A stretch of DNA of 64,000 nucleotides from Urophycis tenuis (Eukaryota; Chordata; Actinopteri; Gadiformes; Phycidae): assembly GCA_036785325.1 (NCBI GenBank), contig JAXIVH010000105.1:7501-71500 (forward strand), given 5' to 3'. A program made the translations under genes and the position numbers. Positions 36,318 to 49,019 of this stretch are shown piece after piece (within the stretch, counting starts at the first letter, position 1; every line of letters starts with the position of its first letter). The notes below the pieces were generated by a model. It was given only the letters and a program-made list of their open reading frames with translations. It was not told where the DNA came from and did not search any database.

Positions 36318-37640
36318 TTCATAAAAGACCCCCCCCCATTACAGAGCAAGTATTGGAAATATCTAGCCACCCCGGGTGTGGGCTTGATAAAAAAAAAAAA
36401 AAAAAAAAAAAATCATAACAGACCTCCCCCCCATCACTGAGGCAGGATTGGAAATTTCTAGCCACCCCGGGTGTGGGCTTTATAAAAATTTTTTTTAAAA
36501 AAAATCATAACAGACCCCCCCCCCCACCCCCATCACTGAGCCAGGGTTGGAAATTTCTAGCCACCCCGGGGGTGGGCTTTATAAAAAAATAATAAAAAAA
36601 ACAAATTCATAACAGACCCCCCCCATTACTGAGCCAGGATTGGAAATGTCTAGCCACCCCGGGTGTGGGCTTGATAAAAAAAAAAATATATAAAAAATCA
36701 TAACAGACAACCCCCCCATCACAGAGCCAGGATTGGAAATTTCTAGCCACCCCGGGGGTGGGCTTTATAAAAAAAAATATATAAAAAAAAATAACAACAG
36801 ACCCCCCCCCCATCACTGAGGCAGGATTGGAAATTTCTAGCCACCCCGGTTGTGGGCTTTATAAAAAAAAAAATTAAAAAAAATTATAACAGACCCCCCC
36901 CCACCCCCATCACTGAGCCAGGATTGGAAATTTCTAGCCACCCCGGGTGTGGGCTTTATAAAAAGAAAAAAAAAATCAAAAAAGACCCCGCCCCCCCCAT
37001 CATTGAGCCAGGATTGGAAATTTCTAGCCACCCCGGGTGTGGGCTTTATCAAAAAAAATAAAAAATAATAAAAATCATAACAGACCCCCCCCCCCTCCAA
37101 TACTGAGCCAGGATTGGAAATTTCTAGTCACCCAGGGTGTGGGTTTTCTAAAAAAAAAAAAAAAAAAGAAAAAAAATTCATAACAGACCCCCCCCCCCCC
37201 CCCCCCATTACTGAGCCAGGATTGGAAATGTCTAACCACCCCAGGTGTGGGCTTGATAAAAAAAAATAAAATAATAAAAAATCATAACAGACCCCCCCCC
37301 CCCCCCATCACAGAGCCAGGATTGGAAATTTCTAGCCAACCCGGGGGTGGGCTTTATAAAAAAAAATAATAATAATAAAAATCACAACAGACCCCCCCCC
37401 CCCCATCACTGAGACAGGATTGGAAATTTCTAGCCACCCCGGGTGTGAGCTTTATAAAAAAAATAATAAAATTATTTTAAAAAAAAATTAAAAAAATCAT
37501 AACAGACCCCCCCCCATCACTGAGCCAGGACTGGAAATTTCTAGCCACAAAGGGTGTGGGCTTTATAAAAAAAAAAAAAAAAAAATCATAACAGACCCCA
37601 CCCCCATCACTGAGCCAGAATTGGAAAATTCTAGCCACCC
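34117..37640 (+). repeat. Second copy of 29530-33050 (offset 4587 bp)
   Basis: The same monomer order as 29530-33050 with a constant 4587-bp offset: T-run spacer at 31902-31910 and 36489-36496, ATATATAAAA spacers, AAAGACCCCGCC, TCACCCAGGG. It breaks off after GGAAAATTCTAGCCACCC at 37621 and enters a different monomer series. Confidence 0.84.
35901..35924 (+). repeat. C-homopolymer (24 bases), slippage-variable
   Basis: The tract before ACCTATTACTGAGCC. The same monomer in the other two block copies has 19 (24003-24021) and 22 (31317-31338) C residues, so the tract length changed after duplication. Confidence 0.88.
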
Positions 37641-39920
37641 GGGTGTGGGCTTTATAAAAAAATAATAAAAAAAACAAATTCATAACAGACCCCCCCCATT
37701 ACTGAGCCAGGATTGGAAATGACTAGCCACCCCGGGTGTGGGCTTGATAAAAAAAAAAATATATAAAAAATCATAACAGACCCCCCCCCCATCACTGAGC
37801 CAGGATTTGAAATTTCTAGCCAACCCGGGTGTGGGCTTTATAAAAAAAAAAAAAAAAAAAATCATAACAGACCCCCCCCCCCCCCCCATCACTGAGCAAG
37901 GATTGGAAATTTCTATCCACCCCGGGTGTGGGCTTTATAAAAAAAAAAAAAAAAAAAATCATAACAGACACAACCCCCATCACTGAGCCAGGATCGGAAA
38001 TTTCTAGCCACCCCGGGTGTGGGCTTTATAAAAAAAAAAAAAAAAAAAAATCATAACAGACCCCACCCCCATCACTGAGCCAGAATTGGAAATTTCTAGC
38101 CGCCCGGGTGTGGGCTTTATAAAAAAAAAAAAAAAAATTCATAACAGACCCCCCCCCCCATCACAGAGTCAGGATTGGAAATTTCTAGCCACCCCGGGGG
38201 TGGGCTTTATAAAAAAAAATAAAAAATAAATAAAATCACAACAGACCCCCCCCCCCCCATCACTGAGCCAGGATTGGAAATTTCTAGCCACCCCGGGTGT
38301 GGGCTTTATAAAAAAATAATAAAAAAAACAAATTCATAACAGACCCCCCCCCATTACTGAGCCAGGATTGGAAATGACTAGCCACCCCTGGTGTGGGCTT
38401 GATAAAAAAAATAAAATAATAAAAACTCATAACAGACCCCCCCCCCCCCCCCCATCACTGAGGCAGGATTGGAAATTTCTAGCCACCCCGGGTGTGGGCT
38501 TTATAAAAAAAATAATAAAATTATTTAAAAACAAAATTTAAAAAATCATAACAGACCCCCCCCCATCACTGAGCCAGGAATGGAAATTTCTAGCCACACC
38601 GGGTGTGGGCTTTATAAAAATAAAAAAAAATAAAAATCATAACAGACCCCACCCCCATCACTGAGCCAGGATAGGAAATTTCTAGCCACCCCGGGTGTGG
38701 GCTTTATAAAAAAAAAAAAAAAAAAATTAAAAATCATAACAGACCCCACCCCCATCACAGAGCCAGGATTGGAAAATTCTAGCCACCCGGGTGTGGGCTT
38801 TATAAAAAAATAATAAAAAAAACAAATTCATAACAGACCCCCCCCATTACTGAGCCAGGATTGGAAATGACTAGCCACCCCGGGTGTGGGCTTGATAAAA
38901 AAAAAAATATATAAAAAATCATAACAGACCCCCCCCCCATCACTGAGCCAGGATTTGAAATTTCTAGCCAACCCGGGTGTGGGCTTTATAAAAAAAAAAA
39001 AAAAAAAAATCATAACAGACCCCCCCCCCCCCCCCATCACTGAGCAAGGATTGGAAATTTCTATCCACCCCGGGTGTGGGCTTTATAAAAAAAAAAAAAA
39101 AAAAAATCATAACAGACACAACCCCCATCACTGAGCCAGGATCGGAAATTTCTAGCCACCCCGGGTGTGGGCTTTATAAAAAAAAAAAAAAAAAAAATCA
39201 TAACAGACCCCACCCCCATCACTGAGCCAGAATTGGAAATTTCTAGCCGCCCGGGTGTGGGCTTTATAAAAAAAAAAAAAAAAATTCATAACAGACCCCC
39301 CCCCCCATCACAGAGTCAGGATTGGAAATTTCTAGCCACCCCGGGGGTGGGCTTTATAAAAAAAAATAAAAAATAAATAAAATCACAACAGACCCCCCCC
39401 CCCCCCATCACTGAGCCAGGATTGGAAATTTCTAGCCACCCCGGGTGTGGGCTTTATAAAAAAATAATAAAAAAAACAAATTCATAACAGACCCCCCCCC
39501 ATTACTGAGCCAGGATTGGAAATGACTAGCCACCCCTGGTGTGGGCTTGATAAAAAAAATAAAATAATAAAAACTCATAACAGACCCCCCCCCCCCCCCC
39601 ATCACTGAGGCAGGATTGGAAATTTCTAGCCACCCCGGGTGTGGGCTTTATAAAAAAAATAATAAAATTATTTAAAAACAAAATTTAAAAAATCATAACA
39701 GACCCCCCCCCATCACTGAGCCAGGAATGGAAATTTCTAGCCACACCGGGTGTGGGCTTTATAAAAATAAAAAAAAATAAAAATCATAACAGACCCCACC
39801 CCCATCACTGAGCCAGGATAGGAAATTTCTAGCCACCCCGGGTGTGGGCTTTATAAAAAAAAAAAAAAAAAAATTAAAAATCATAACAGACCCCACCCCC
39901 ATCACAGAGCCAGGATTGGA
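37621..39920 (+). repeat. Tandem duplication, ~1148-bp unit
   Basis: 37621-38768 and 38769-39920 match with an offset of 1148 bp. Both start with TTGGAAAATTCTAGCCACCC and continue through the ATATATAAAAAATC spacer, CTATCCACCCC, GACACAACCCCC and CCAGAATTGG. Most of the unit also corresponds to 25790-26770 of the 7.3-kb copy 1. Confidence 0.84.
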
Positions 39921-41350
39921 AATTTCTAGCCACCCCGGGGGTGGGCTTTATAAAAAAATAATAAAAAAAACAAATTCATAACAGACCCCCCCCATTACTG
40001 AGCCAGGATTGGAAATGACTAGCCACCCCGGGTGTGGGCTTGATAAAAAAATAATAATAATAAAAAATCATAACAGACCCCCCCCCCCCCCATCACAGAG
40101 CCAGGATTGGACATTTCTAGCCACCCCGGGGGTGGGCTTTATAAAAAAAAAAAAAAAAAAAAAAATCATAACAGACCCCCCCCCCCCCCACATCACAGAG
40201 CCAGGATTGGAAATTTCTAGCCACCCCGGGGGTGGGCTTTATAAAAAATAAAAAAATAAAAATAAAAAATAAATAAAAATAAAAATTCATAACAGACCCC
40301 CACCCATTACCGAGCCAGGATTGGAAATTTCTAGCCAACCCAGTTGTGGGCTTTATAAAAAAAAAAAAAAAAAAATGATAACAAATTCCCCACCATCACT
40401 GAATCAGGATTGAAAATTTCTAGCCACCCCGGGTGTGGGCTTTATAAAAAAAAATAAAAAATAAAAAATCATAACACACCCCACCCCCATCACTGAGCCA
40501 GGATTGGAAATTTCTAGCCACCCCGGGTGTGGGCTTTATAAACAAATATAAAAAAATAAAAAATCATAACAGACCCCACCCCCATCACTGAGCCAGGATA
40601 GGAAATTTCTAGCCACCCCGGGTGTGGGCTTTATAAAAAAAAAAAAAAAAAATTAAAAATCATAACAGACCCCACCCCCATCACAGAGCCAGGATTGGAA
40701 ATTTCTAGCCACCCCGGGGGTGGGCTTTATAAAAAAATAATAAAAAAAAACAAATTCATAACAGACCCCCCCCATTACTGAGCCAGGATTGGAAATGACT
40801 AGCCACCCCGGGTGTGGGCTTGATAAAAAAATAATAATAATAAAAAATCATAACAGACCCCCCCCCCCCCCCATCACAGAGCCAGGATTGAACATTTCTA
40901 GCCACCCCGGGGGTGGGCTTTATAAAAAAAAAAAAAAAAAAAAAAATCATAACAGACCCCCCCCCCCCCCCCCCACATCACAGAGCCAGGATTGGAAATT
41001 TCTAGCCACCCCGGGGGTGGGCTTTATAAAAAATAAAAAAATAAAAATAAAAAATAAATAAAAATAAAAATTCATAACAGACCCCCACCCATTACCGAGC
41101 CAGGATTGGAAATTTCTAGCCAACCCAGTTGTGGGCTTTATAAAAAAAATAAAAAAAAAATGATAACAAATTCCCCACCATCACTGAATCAGGATTGAAA
41201 ATTTCTAGCCACCCCGGGTGTGGGCTTTATAAAAAAAAATAAAAAATAAAAAATCATAAGACACCCCACCCCCATCACTGAGCCAGGATTGGAAATTTCT
41301 AGCCACCCCGGGTGTGGGCTTTATAAACAAATATAAAAAAATAAAAAATC
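39790..41350 (+). repeat. Copy of the 780-bp tandem pair at 26640-28200
   Basis: The offset from the first pair is about 13150 bp. Both units keep the CCAGGATAGG core, the (TAA)n CTTGATAAAA monomer, the CACATCACAGAGCC monomer and TGATAACAAATTCCCC. Small private changes, such as CATAAGACACCCC at 41255 for CATAACACACCCC, separate it from the first pair. Confidence 0.82.
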
Positions 41351-42799
41351 ATAACAGACCCCAACCCCATCACAGAGTCAGGATTGGAAATTTCTAGCCA
41401 CCCCGGGGGTGGGCTTTATAAAAAAAAAAAAAAAAAAAAAAAATCACAACAGACCCCCCCCCCCCCCCCATCACTGAGCCAGGATTGGAAATATCTAGCC
41501 ACCCCGGGTGTGGGCTTTATAAAAAAAAAATGAAAAAAAAAAATTCCATAACAGACCCCCCCCATTACTTAGCCAGGATTGGAAATGTCTAGCCAACCTG
41601 GGTGTGGGCTTGATAAAAAAAAAAAAAAAAAAAAAATCATAACAGACCCCCCCCCCCATCACAGAGCCAGTATTGGAAATTTCTAGCCACCCCGGGGGTG
41701 GGCTTTATAAAAAAAAATAAATAAAAAAAATCACAACAGACCCCCCCCCCCCCCATCACTGAGGCAGGATTGGAAATTTCTAGCCAGCCCGGGTGTGGGC
41801 TTTATAAACAGATATAAAAAAATAAAAAATCATAACAGACCCAAACCCCATCACAGAGTCAGGATTGGAAATTTCTAGCCACCCCGGGGGTGGGCTTTAT
41901 AAAAAAAAAAAAATAAAAAAAAATCACAACAGACCCCCCCCCCCCCCCCCATCACTGAGCCAGGATTGGAAATTTCTAGCCACCCCGGGTGTGGGCTTTA
42001 TAAAAAAAAAAATGAAAAAAAAAAATTCCATAACAGACCCCCCCCATTACTTAGCCAGGATTGGAAATGTCTAGCCAACCCGGGTGTGGGCTTGATAAAA
42101 AAAAAAAAAAAAAAAAAAATCATAACAGACCCCCCCCCCCATCACTGAGCCAGGATTGGAAATTTCTAGCCAGCCCGGGTGTGGGCTTTATAAAAAAAAT
42201 AAAAAAATAAAAAATCATAACAGACCCCACCCCCATCACAGAGTCAGGATTCGAAATTTCTAGCCACCCCGGGGGTGGGCTTTATAAAAAAAAATAAAAT
42301 AAAAATAAATCACAACAGACCCCCCCCCCCCCCCCATCACAGAGCCAGGATTGGAAATTTCTAGCCACCCCGGGTGTGGGCTTTATAAAAAAAAAAAAAA
42401 AAAAAATCATGACAGACCCCACCCCCATCACTGAGCCAGGATTGGAAATTTTTAGCCACCCCGGGTGTGGGCTTTATAAAAAATAAAAAAAATAAAAATC
42501 ATAACAGACCCCACCCCCATCACTGAGCCAGGATTGGAAATTTTTAGCCACCCCGGGTGTGGGCTTTATAAAAATAAAAAAATAATAAATAAATAAAAAT
42601 TCATAAAAGACCACACCCCCATTACTGAGCAAGTATTGGAAATTTCTAGCCACCCCGGGTGTTGGCTTTATAAAAAAAAATAAAAAATTAAAAATCATAA
42701 CACACCCCACCCCCATCACTGAGCCAGGATTGGAAATTTCTAGCCACCCCGGTTGTGGGCTTTATAAAAAAATAAAAAATAAAAAAAATCATAACAGAC

Positions 42800-43845
42800 C
42801 CCCCCCCCCCCCCCCCATCACTGAGCCAGTATTGGAAATTTCTAGCCAACCCTGGTGTGGGCTTTATAAAAAAATAAAAAAAAATAAAAATCATAACAGA
42901 CCCAACCCCCATCACTGAGCCAGGATTGGAAATTTCTAGCCACCCGGTTGTGGGCTTAATAAAAAATAAAATCATAATAGACCCCCCCCATCACTGTGCC
43001 AGGATTGGAAATTTCTAGCCATCCCGGGTGTGGGCTTTATAAAAAAAAAATGAAAAAAAAAAATTCATAACAGACCCCCCACATTACTGAGCCAGGATTG
43101 GAAATGTCTAGCCACCCCGGGTGTGGGCTTGATAAAAAAAAAAAAAAAAAAAAAAATCATAACAGACCCCCCCCCCCCCATCACTGAGGCAGGATTGGAA
43201 ATGACTTGCCACCCCTGGTGTGGGCTTTATAAAAAAATAATAAAAAAAACAAATTCATAAAAGACCCCCCCCATTACTGGGCCAGGATTGGAAATGTCTA
43301 GCCACCCCGGGTGTTGGCTTTATAAAAAAAAATAAAAAATCATAACAAACCCCACCCCCATCACTGAGCCAGGATTGGAAATTTCTAGCCACCCCGGTTG
43401 TGGGCTTTATAAAATATATAAAAAAATAAAAAATCATAACAGACCCCACCCCCATCACAGAGTCAGGATTGGAAATTTCTAGCCACCCCGGGGCTGGGCT
43501 TTATAAAAAAAAAAAAAAAAAAAAAATCATAACAGACCCCCCCCCCCCCCATCACTGAGCCAGTATTGGAAATTTCTAGCCAACCCTGGTGTGGGCTTTA
43601 TAAAAAAAAAAAAAAAAAAAAAAAATCGTAACAGACCCAACCCCCATCACTGAGCCAGGATTGGAAATGTCTAGCCACCCGGTTGTGGGCTTAATAAAAA
43701 AAAAATCATAATAGACCCCCCCCCATCACTGTGCCAGGATTGGAAATTTCTAGCCATCCCGGGTGTGGGCTTTATAAAAAAAAAATGAAAAAAAAAAATT
43801 CATAACAGACCCCCCACATTACTGAGCCAGGATTGGAAATGTCTA
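42800..43845 (+). repeat. Duplicated monomer series ~735 bp apart
   Basis: Monomers with GAGCCAGTATTGG and CCAACCCTGGTGTGGG (42826 and 43560), CACCCGGTTGTGGGCTTAAT with a very short spacer, CACTGTGCCAGG with CCATCCCGGG, an ATGAAAAAAA spacer and CCCCCCACATTACTGAGCC appear twice in the same order, about 735 bp apart. Confidence 0.8.
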
Positions 43846-45536
43846 GCCACCCCGGGGGTGGGCTTTATAAAAAATAAATAAATAAAAAAAAATCACAACA
43901 GACCCCCCCCCCCCATCACTGAGGCAGGATTGGAAATTTCTAGTCACCCCGGGTGTGGGCTTTATTAAAAAAAAAAAAAAAAAATTCATAACAAACCCCC
44001 CCCCCCCCCCCCCCCATCACCGAGCCAGGATTGGAAATGACTAGCCACCCCGGGTGTGGGCTTGATAAAAAAAATAAAATAATAAAAAATCATAACAGAC
44101 CCCCCCCCCCCCCATCACAGCGCCAGGATTGGACATTTCTAGCCACCCCGGGGGTGGGCTTTATAAAAAAAAAAAAAAAAAAAAAAAATCACAACAGACC
44201 CCCCCCCCCCCCCATCACTGAGGCAGGATTGGAAATTTCTAGCCACCCCGGGAGTGGGCTTTATAAAAAAAAAAAAAAAAAATTAAAAAAATTAAAAAAA
44301 AAAAAAAAAATCACAACAGACCCCCCCCCCCCCCATCACAGAGCCAGGATTGGAAATTTCTAGCCACCCCGGGGGTGGGCTTGATAAAAATAAAAAAAAA
44401 TAGAAAAAAAATAAAATAAAAAAATAAAAATTCATAACAGACCCCCACCCATTACTGAGCCAGGATTGGAAATTTCTAGCCAACCCGGGTGTGGGCTTTA
44501 TTAAAAAAAAAAAAAAAAAATCATAACAAATCCCCCACCATCACTGAATCAGGATTGGAAATTTCTAGCCACCACGGGTGTGGGCTTTATAAAAAAAAAA
44601 AATAAAAAAAATCATAACACACCCCACCCCCACTACTGAGCCAGGATTGGAAATTTCTAGCCACCACGGGTGTGGGCTTTTTAAAAAAAAAAAAAAAAAA
44701 AAAAAATCACAACAGACCCCCCCCCCCCCCCCCCCCATCACAGAGCCAGGATTGGAAATGTCTAGCCACCCTGGGTGTGGGCTTAGTAATAAAAAAAAAA
44801 AAAAAAAAAAATCATAACAGACCCCCCCCCCCCCCCCCCCCCCATCACAGAGCCAGGATTGGAAATTTCTAGCCAACCCGGGTGTGGGCTTTATAAAAAT
44901 AAAAAAAAAAATTAAAAAAAAATAAATGAAAAAATAAAAATTCATAACAGACCCCCACCCATTACTGAGCCAGGATTGGAAATTTCTAGCCAACCCGGGT
45001 GTGGGCTTTATAAAGAAAAAAAAAAAAAAAAAAAATCACAACAGACCCCCCTCCCCATCACTGAGGCAGGATTGGAAATTTCTAGCCACCCCGGGGATGG
45101 GCTTTATAAAAAAAAAAAAAAAAAAAAAAAATCACAACAGACCCCCCCCCATCACTGAGCCAGGATTGGAACTTTCTTGCAACCCCGGGTGTGGGCTTTA
45201 TAAAAAAAAAAATAAAAAAAAATCATAACAGACCCCCCCCACCCCCATCACTGAGCCAGGATTGGAAATTTCTAGCCACCCCGGGGGTGGGCTTTATAAA
45301 GAAATAATAAAAAAAACAAATTCATAACAGACCCCCCCCATTACTGAGCCAGGATTGGAAATGTCTAGCCAGCCCGGGTGTGGGCTTTAGAAAAAAAAAA
45401 AAAAAAAAATCATAACAGACCCCACCCCCATCACTGAGCCAGGATTGGAAATTTCTAGCCACCCGGGTGTGGGCTTTATAAAAAAAAAAAAAAAAAATCA
45501 TAACAGACCCCCCCCCCCCCCCCCCCCCATCACTGA

Positions 45537-45950
45537 GCCAGGATTGGAAATTTCTAGCCACCCCGGGTGTGGGCTTTATAAAAAAAATAATAAAATTGTT
45601 TAAAAAAAAAATTATAAAAATCATAACAGACCCCACCCCCATCATTGAGCCAGGATTGGAAATTTCTAGCCACCCGGGTGTGGGCTTTGTAAAAAAAAAA
45701 AAAAAAAAAAATCATAACAGACCCCCCCCACCCCTGAGCCAGGATTGGCAATGTCTAGCCACCCCGGGTGTGGGCTTGATAAAAAAAATAAAATAATAAA
45801 AAATCATAACAGACCCCCCCCCCTCCCATCACAGTGCCAGGATTGAAAATTTCTAGCCACCCCGGGGGTGGGCTTTAGAAAAAAAGTAAAAAAAAAATAA
45901 AATCACAACAGACCCCCCCCCCCCCCCCCCCAATCACTGAGGCAGGATTG
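45537..45950 (+). repeat. Second copy of the 1-430 monomer block
   Basis: It carries the same ordered series of rare variants as 1-430, including AATAATAAAATTGTTT, CATCATTGAGCC, ACCCCTGAGCC and CTTTAGAAAAAAAGT. Differences are mainly tract lengths plus a few substitutions (for example GGCAATGTCTAG for GGAAATGTCTAG, and CACAGTGCC for CACAGAGCC). Confidence 0.85.
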
Positions 45951-46360
45951 GAAATTTCTAGCCACCCCGGGTGTGGGCTTTATAAAAAAAAAAAAAAAAA
46001 AATCATAACAGACCCCACCCCCATCACTGAGCCAGGATTGGAAACTTCTAGCCACCCCGGGTGTGGGCTTTATAAAAAAAAAAAAAAAAATCATAACAGA
46101 CCCCACCCCCATCACTGAGCCAGGATTGGAAATTTCTAGCCACCCGGGTGTGGGCTTTATAAAAATAAAAAAATAAAAATCATAACAGACCCAACCCCCA
46201 TCACTGAGCCAGGATTGGAAATTTCTAGCCACCACGGGTGTGGGCTTTATAAAAAAAATAAAATAAAAATAAAAAAAAAATCATAACAGACCCCCCCCCC
46301 CCCATTACTGAGCCAGGATTGGAAATTTCTAGCCACCCCGGGTGTGGGCTTTATAAAAAA

Positions 46361-46378
46361 ATATATATATATATATAT
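46361..46378 (+). repeat. (AT)9 microsatellite spacer
   Basis: The spacer is A7 followed by nine AT units, then CATAAAAGACCCC. A second one of the same kind is at 59493-59510. Both are followed by CATAAAAGACC rather than CATAACAGACC, suggesting a shared origin. Confidence 0.88.
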
Positions 46379-46674
46379 CATAAAAGACCCCGACCCCCCC
46401 ATTACTGAGCCAGGATTGGAAATTTCTAGCCACCCTGGGTGTGGGCTTTATAAAAAAAATAATACAATAAAAAAAATAATAAAAAAAGAAAAAAAAACTC
46501 ATTACAGCCCCCCCCCCCATTACTGAGCCAGGATTGGAAATTTCTAGCCACCCCGGGGGTGGGCTTTATAAAAAAAAAAAATTAAAAAAAAATCACAACA
46601 GACCCCCCCCCCCCCCCCCCCCCCATTACTGAGCCAGGATTGGAAATTTCTAGCCACCCCGGGTGTGGGCTTTA

Positions 46675-46706
<32 letters not shown>

Positions 46707-48497
46707 TTCATAAAAGACCCCCCCCATTACTGAGCAAGTATTGGAAATATCTAGCCACCCCGGGTGTGGGCTTTATAAAAAAAAAAAAATAATAATAATA
46801 ATAATAATAAAAAAATAAAAATTCATAACAGACCCCCACCCATTACTGAGCCAGGATTGGAAATTTCTAGCCACCACAGGTGTGGGCTTTATAAAAAAAA
46901 AAAAAAAAAAAAAATATATCATAAAAGACCCCGCCCCCCCCATTACTGAGCCAGGATTGGGAATTTCTAGCCACCCCGGGTGTGGGCTTTATAAAAAAAA
47001 AATAAAAAAAATCACAAAAGACCCCGCCTCCCCCATCATTGAGCCAGGATTGGAAATTTCTAGCCACCCCGGGTGTGGGCTTTATCAAAAAAAATAAAAA
47101 TAAATAAAAATCATAACAGACCCCCCCTCCCCCCCATTACTGAGCCAGGATTGGAAATTTGTAGCCACCCCGGGGGTGGGCTTTATAAAAAAAAAATAAA
47201 AAATGAAAAAAAAATTCATAACAGACCCCCCCTCCCCCCCATTACTGAGCCAGGATTGGAAATTTGTAGCCACCCCGGGGGTGGGCTTTATAAAAAAAAA
47301 AAAAAAAAAAAATTATAACAGACCCCCCCCCACCCCCATCACTGAGCCAGGATTGGAAATTTCTAGCCACCCCGGGGGTGGGCTTTATAAAAAAATAATA
47401 AAAAAAACAAATTCATAACAGACCCCCCCCATTACTGAGCCAGGATTGGAAATGCCTAGCCACCCCGGCTGTGGGCTTGATAAAAAAAATAAAATAATAA
47501 AAAATCATAACAGACCCCCCCCCCCCCATCACAGAGCCAGGATTGGAAATTTCTAGCCACCCCGGGGGTGGGCTTTATAAAAAAAAAATAATAATAATAA
47601 AATCACAACAGACCCCCCCCCCCCCCCCATCACTGAGACAAGATTGGAAATTTCTAGCCACCCCGGGTGTGGGCTTTATAAAAAAAAAAAAAAAATTATT
47701 TAAAATTTTTTTTTTAAAAATCATAACAGACCCCCCCCCCATCACTGAGCCAGGAATGGAAATTTCTAGCCACCCCGGGTGTGGGCTTTATAAAAAAAAA
47801 AAAAAAAAAAAATCATAACAGACCCCACCCCCATCATTGTGCCTGGATTGGAAATTTCTAGCCACCCGGGTGTGGGCTTTATAAAAAAAAAAAAAAAAAA
47901 ATCATAACAGACCCCCCCCACCCCCCCCATAACTGAGCCAGGATTGGAAATTTCTAGCCACCCCGGGTGTGGGCTTTATAAAAAAAAATATAAAATAAAA
48001 AAATCATAACAGACCCCCCCCCCCCATCACTGAGCCAGGATTGGAAATTTCTAGCCACCCCGGGTGTGGGCTTTATTAAAAAAAAAAAAAAAAAAAAAAT
48101 CATAACAGAACCCCCCCCCCCATCACAGAGACAGGATTGGAAATTTCTAGCCACCCCTGGTGTGGGCTTTATAAAAAAAAAAAATGAAAAAATGAAAAAA
48201 AATCATAACAGACCCCCCCCCCCCCATTACTGAGCCAGGATTGGAAATTTCTAGCCACCCGGGGTGTGGGCTTTATAAAAAATAAAAAAAATAAAAAATC
48301 ATAACAGACCCCCCCATCACAGAGCCAGGATTGGAAATTTCTAGCCACCCCAGGTGTGGGCTTTATAAAAAAATAAATACAATTATTAAAAAAATAATAA
48401 TAAAAAAAAAAAATCATAAAAGACCCCCCCCCCCCATTACTGAGCAAGTATTGGAAATATCTAGCCACCCCGGGTGTGGGCTTAGTAATAAAAAAAA

Positions 48498-48580
48498 AAT
48501 AATAATAATAATAATAATAATAACAGACCCCCCCCATTACTGAGCCAGGATTGGAAATATCTAGCCACCCCGGGTGTGGG
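48498..48580 (+). repeat. Intact monomer resembling the LINE insertion site
   Basis: An (AAT)n spacer running directly into AACAGACCCCCCCC, CATTACTGAGCC and GGAAATATCTAGCCACCCC, matching 15588-15648 plus 19019 onward with the LINE removed. It differs at one core base (AAATATCT against AAATGTCT). Confidence 0.75.
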
Positions 48581-49019
48581 CTTAGTAATAAAAAAAATAA
48601 TAAAAAAAAATCATAACAGACCCCCCCCCCCCATCACAGAGCCAGGATTGGAAATTTCTAGCCACCCCGGGGGTGGGCTTTATAAAAAAAAATAAATTAA
48701 AAAAAAATCACAACAGACCCCCCCCCCCCCCCCCCCCCCCACACTGAGCCAGGATTGGAACTTTCTAGCCACCCCTGGTGTGGGCTTTATTAAAATAAAA
48801 ATAAAATAAAAATCATAACAGACCCCCCCCCACCCCCATCACTGAGCCAGGATTGGAAATTTCTAGCCATCCCGGGTGTGGGCTTTATAAAAAATAAAAA
48901 AAATAAAAAATCATAACAGACCCAACCCCCATCACTGAGCCAGGATTGGAAATTTCTAGCCACCCCGGGGGTGGGCTTTATAAAAAAAATAATAAAATTA
49001 TTTTAAAAAAAATTAAAAA

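Larger units (their letters stand above)
28345..41505 (+). repeat. Large higher-order unit, expanded copy 2 (~13.2 kb)
   Basis: Starts as a copy of 21045 onward and ends as a copy of the end of copy 1: a core with AAATATCTAG sits at both 28341 and 41490, and beyond it the first position enters the unit again while the second enters unrelated monomers. The extra 5.9 kb relative to copy 1 comes from nested duplications: about 970 bp (32541-34482), an offset of 4587 bp (29530-34117 against 34117-37640) and 1148 bp (37621-39920). Confidence 0.83.

Noticed and set aside
46361..46378. (AT)9 as an origin or matrix-attachment signal
   Set aside because: It is a simple spacer microsatellite also seen at 59493. 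Nothing else supports a functional site.
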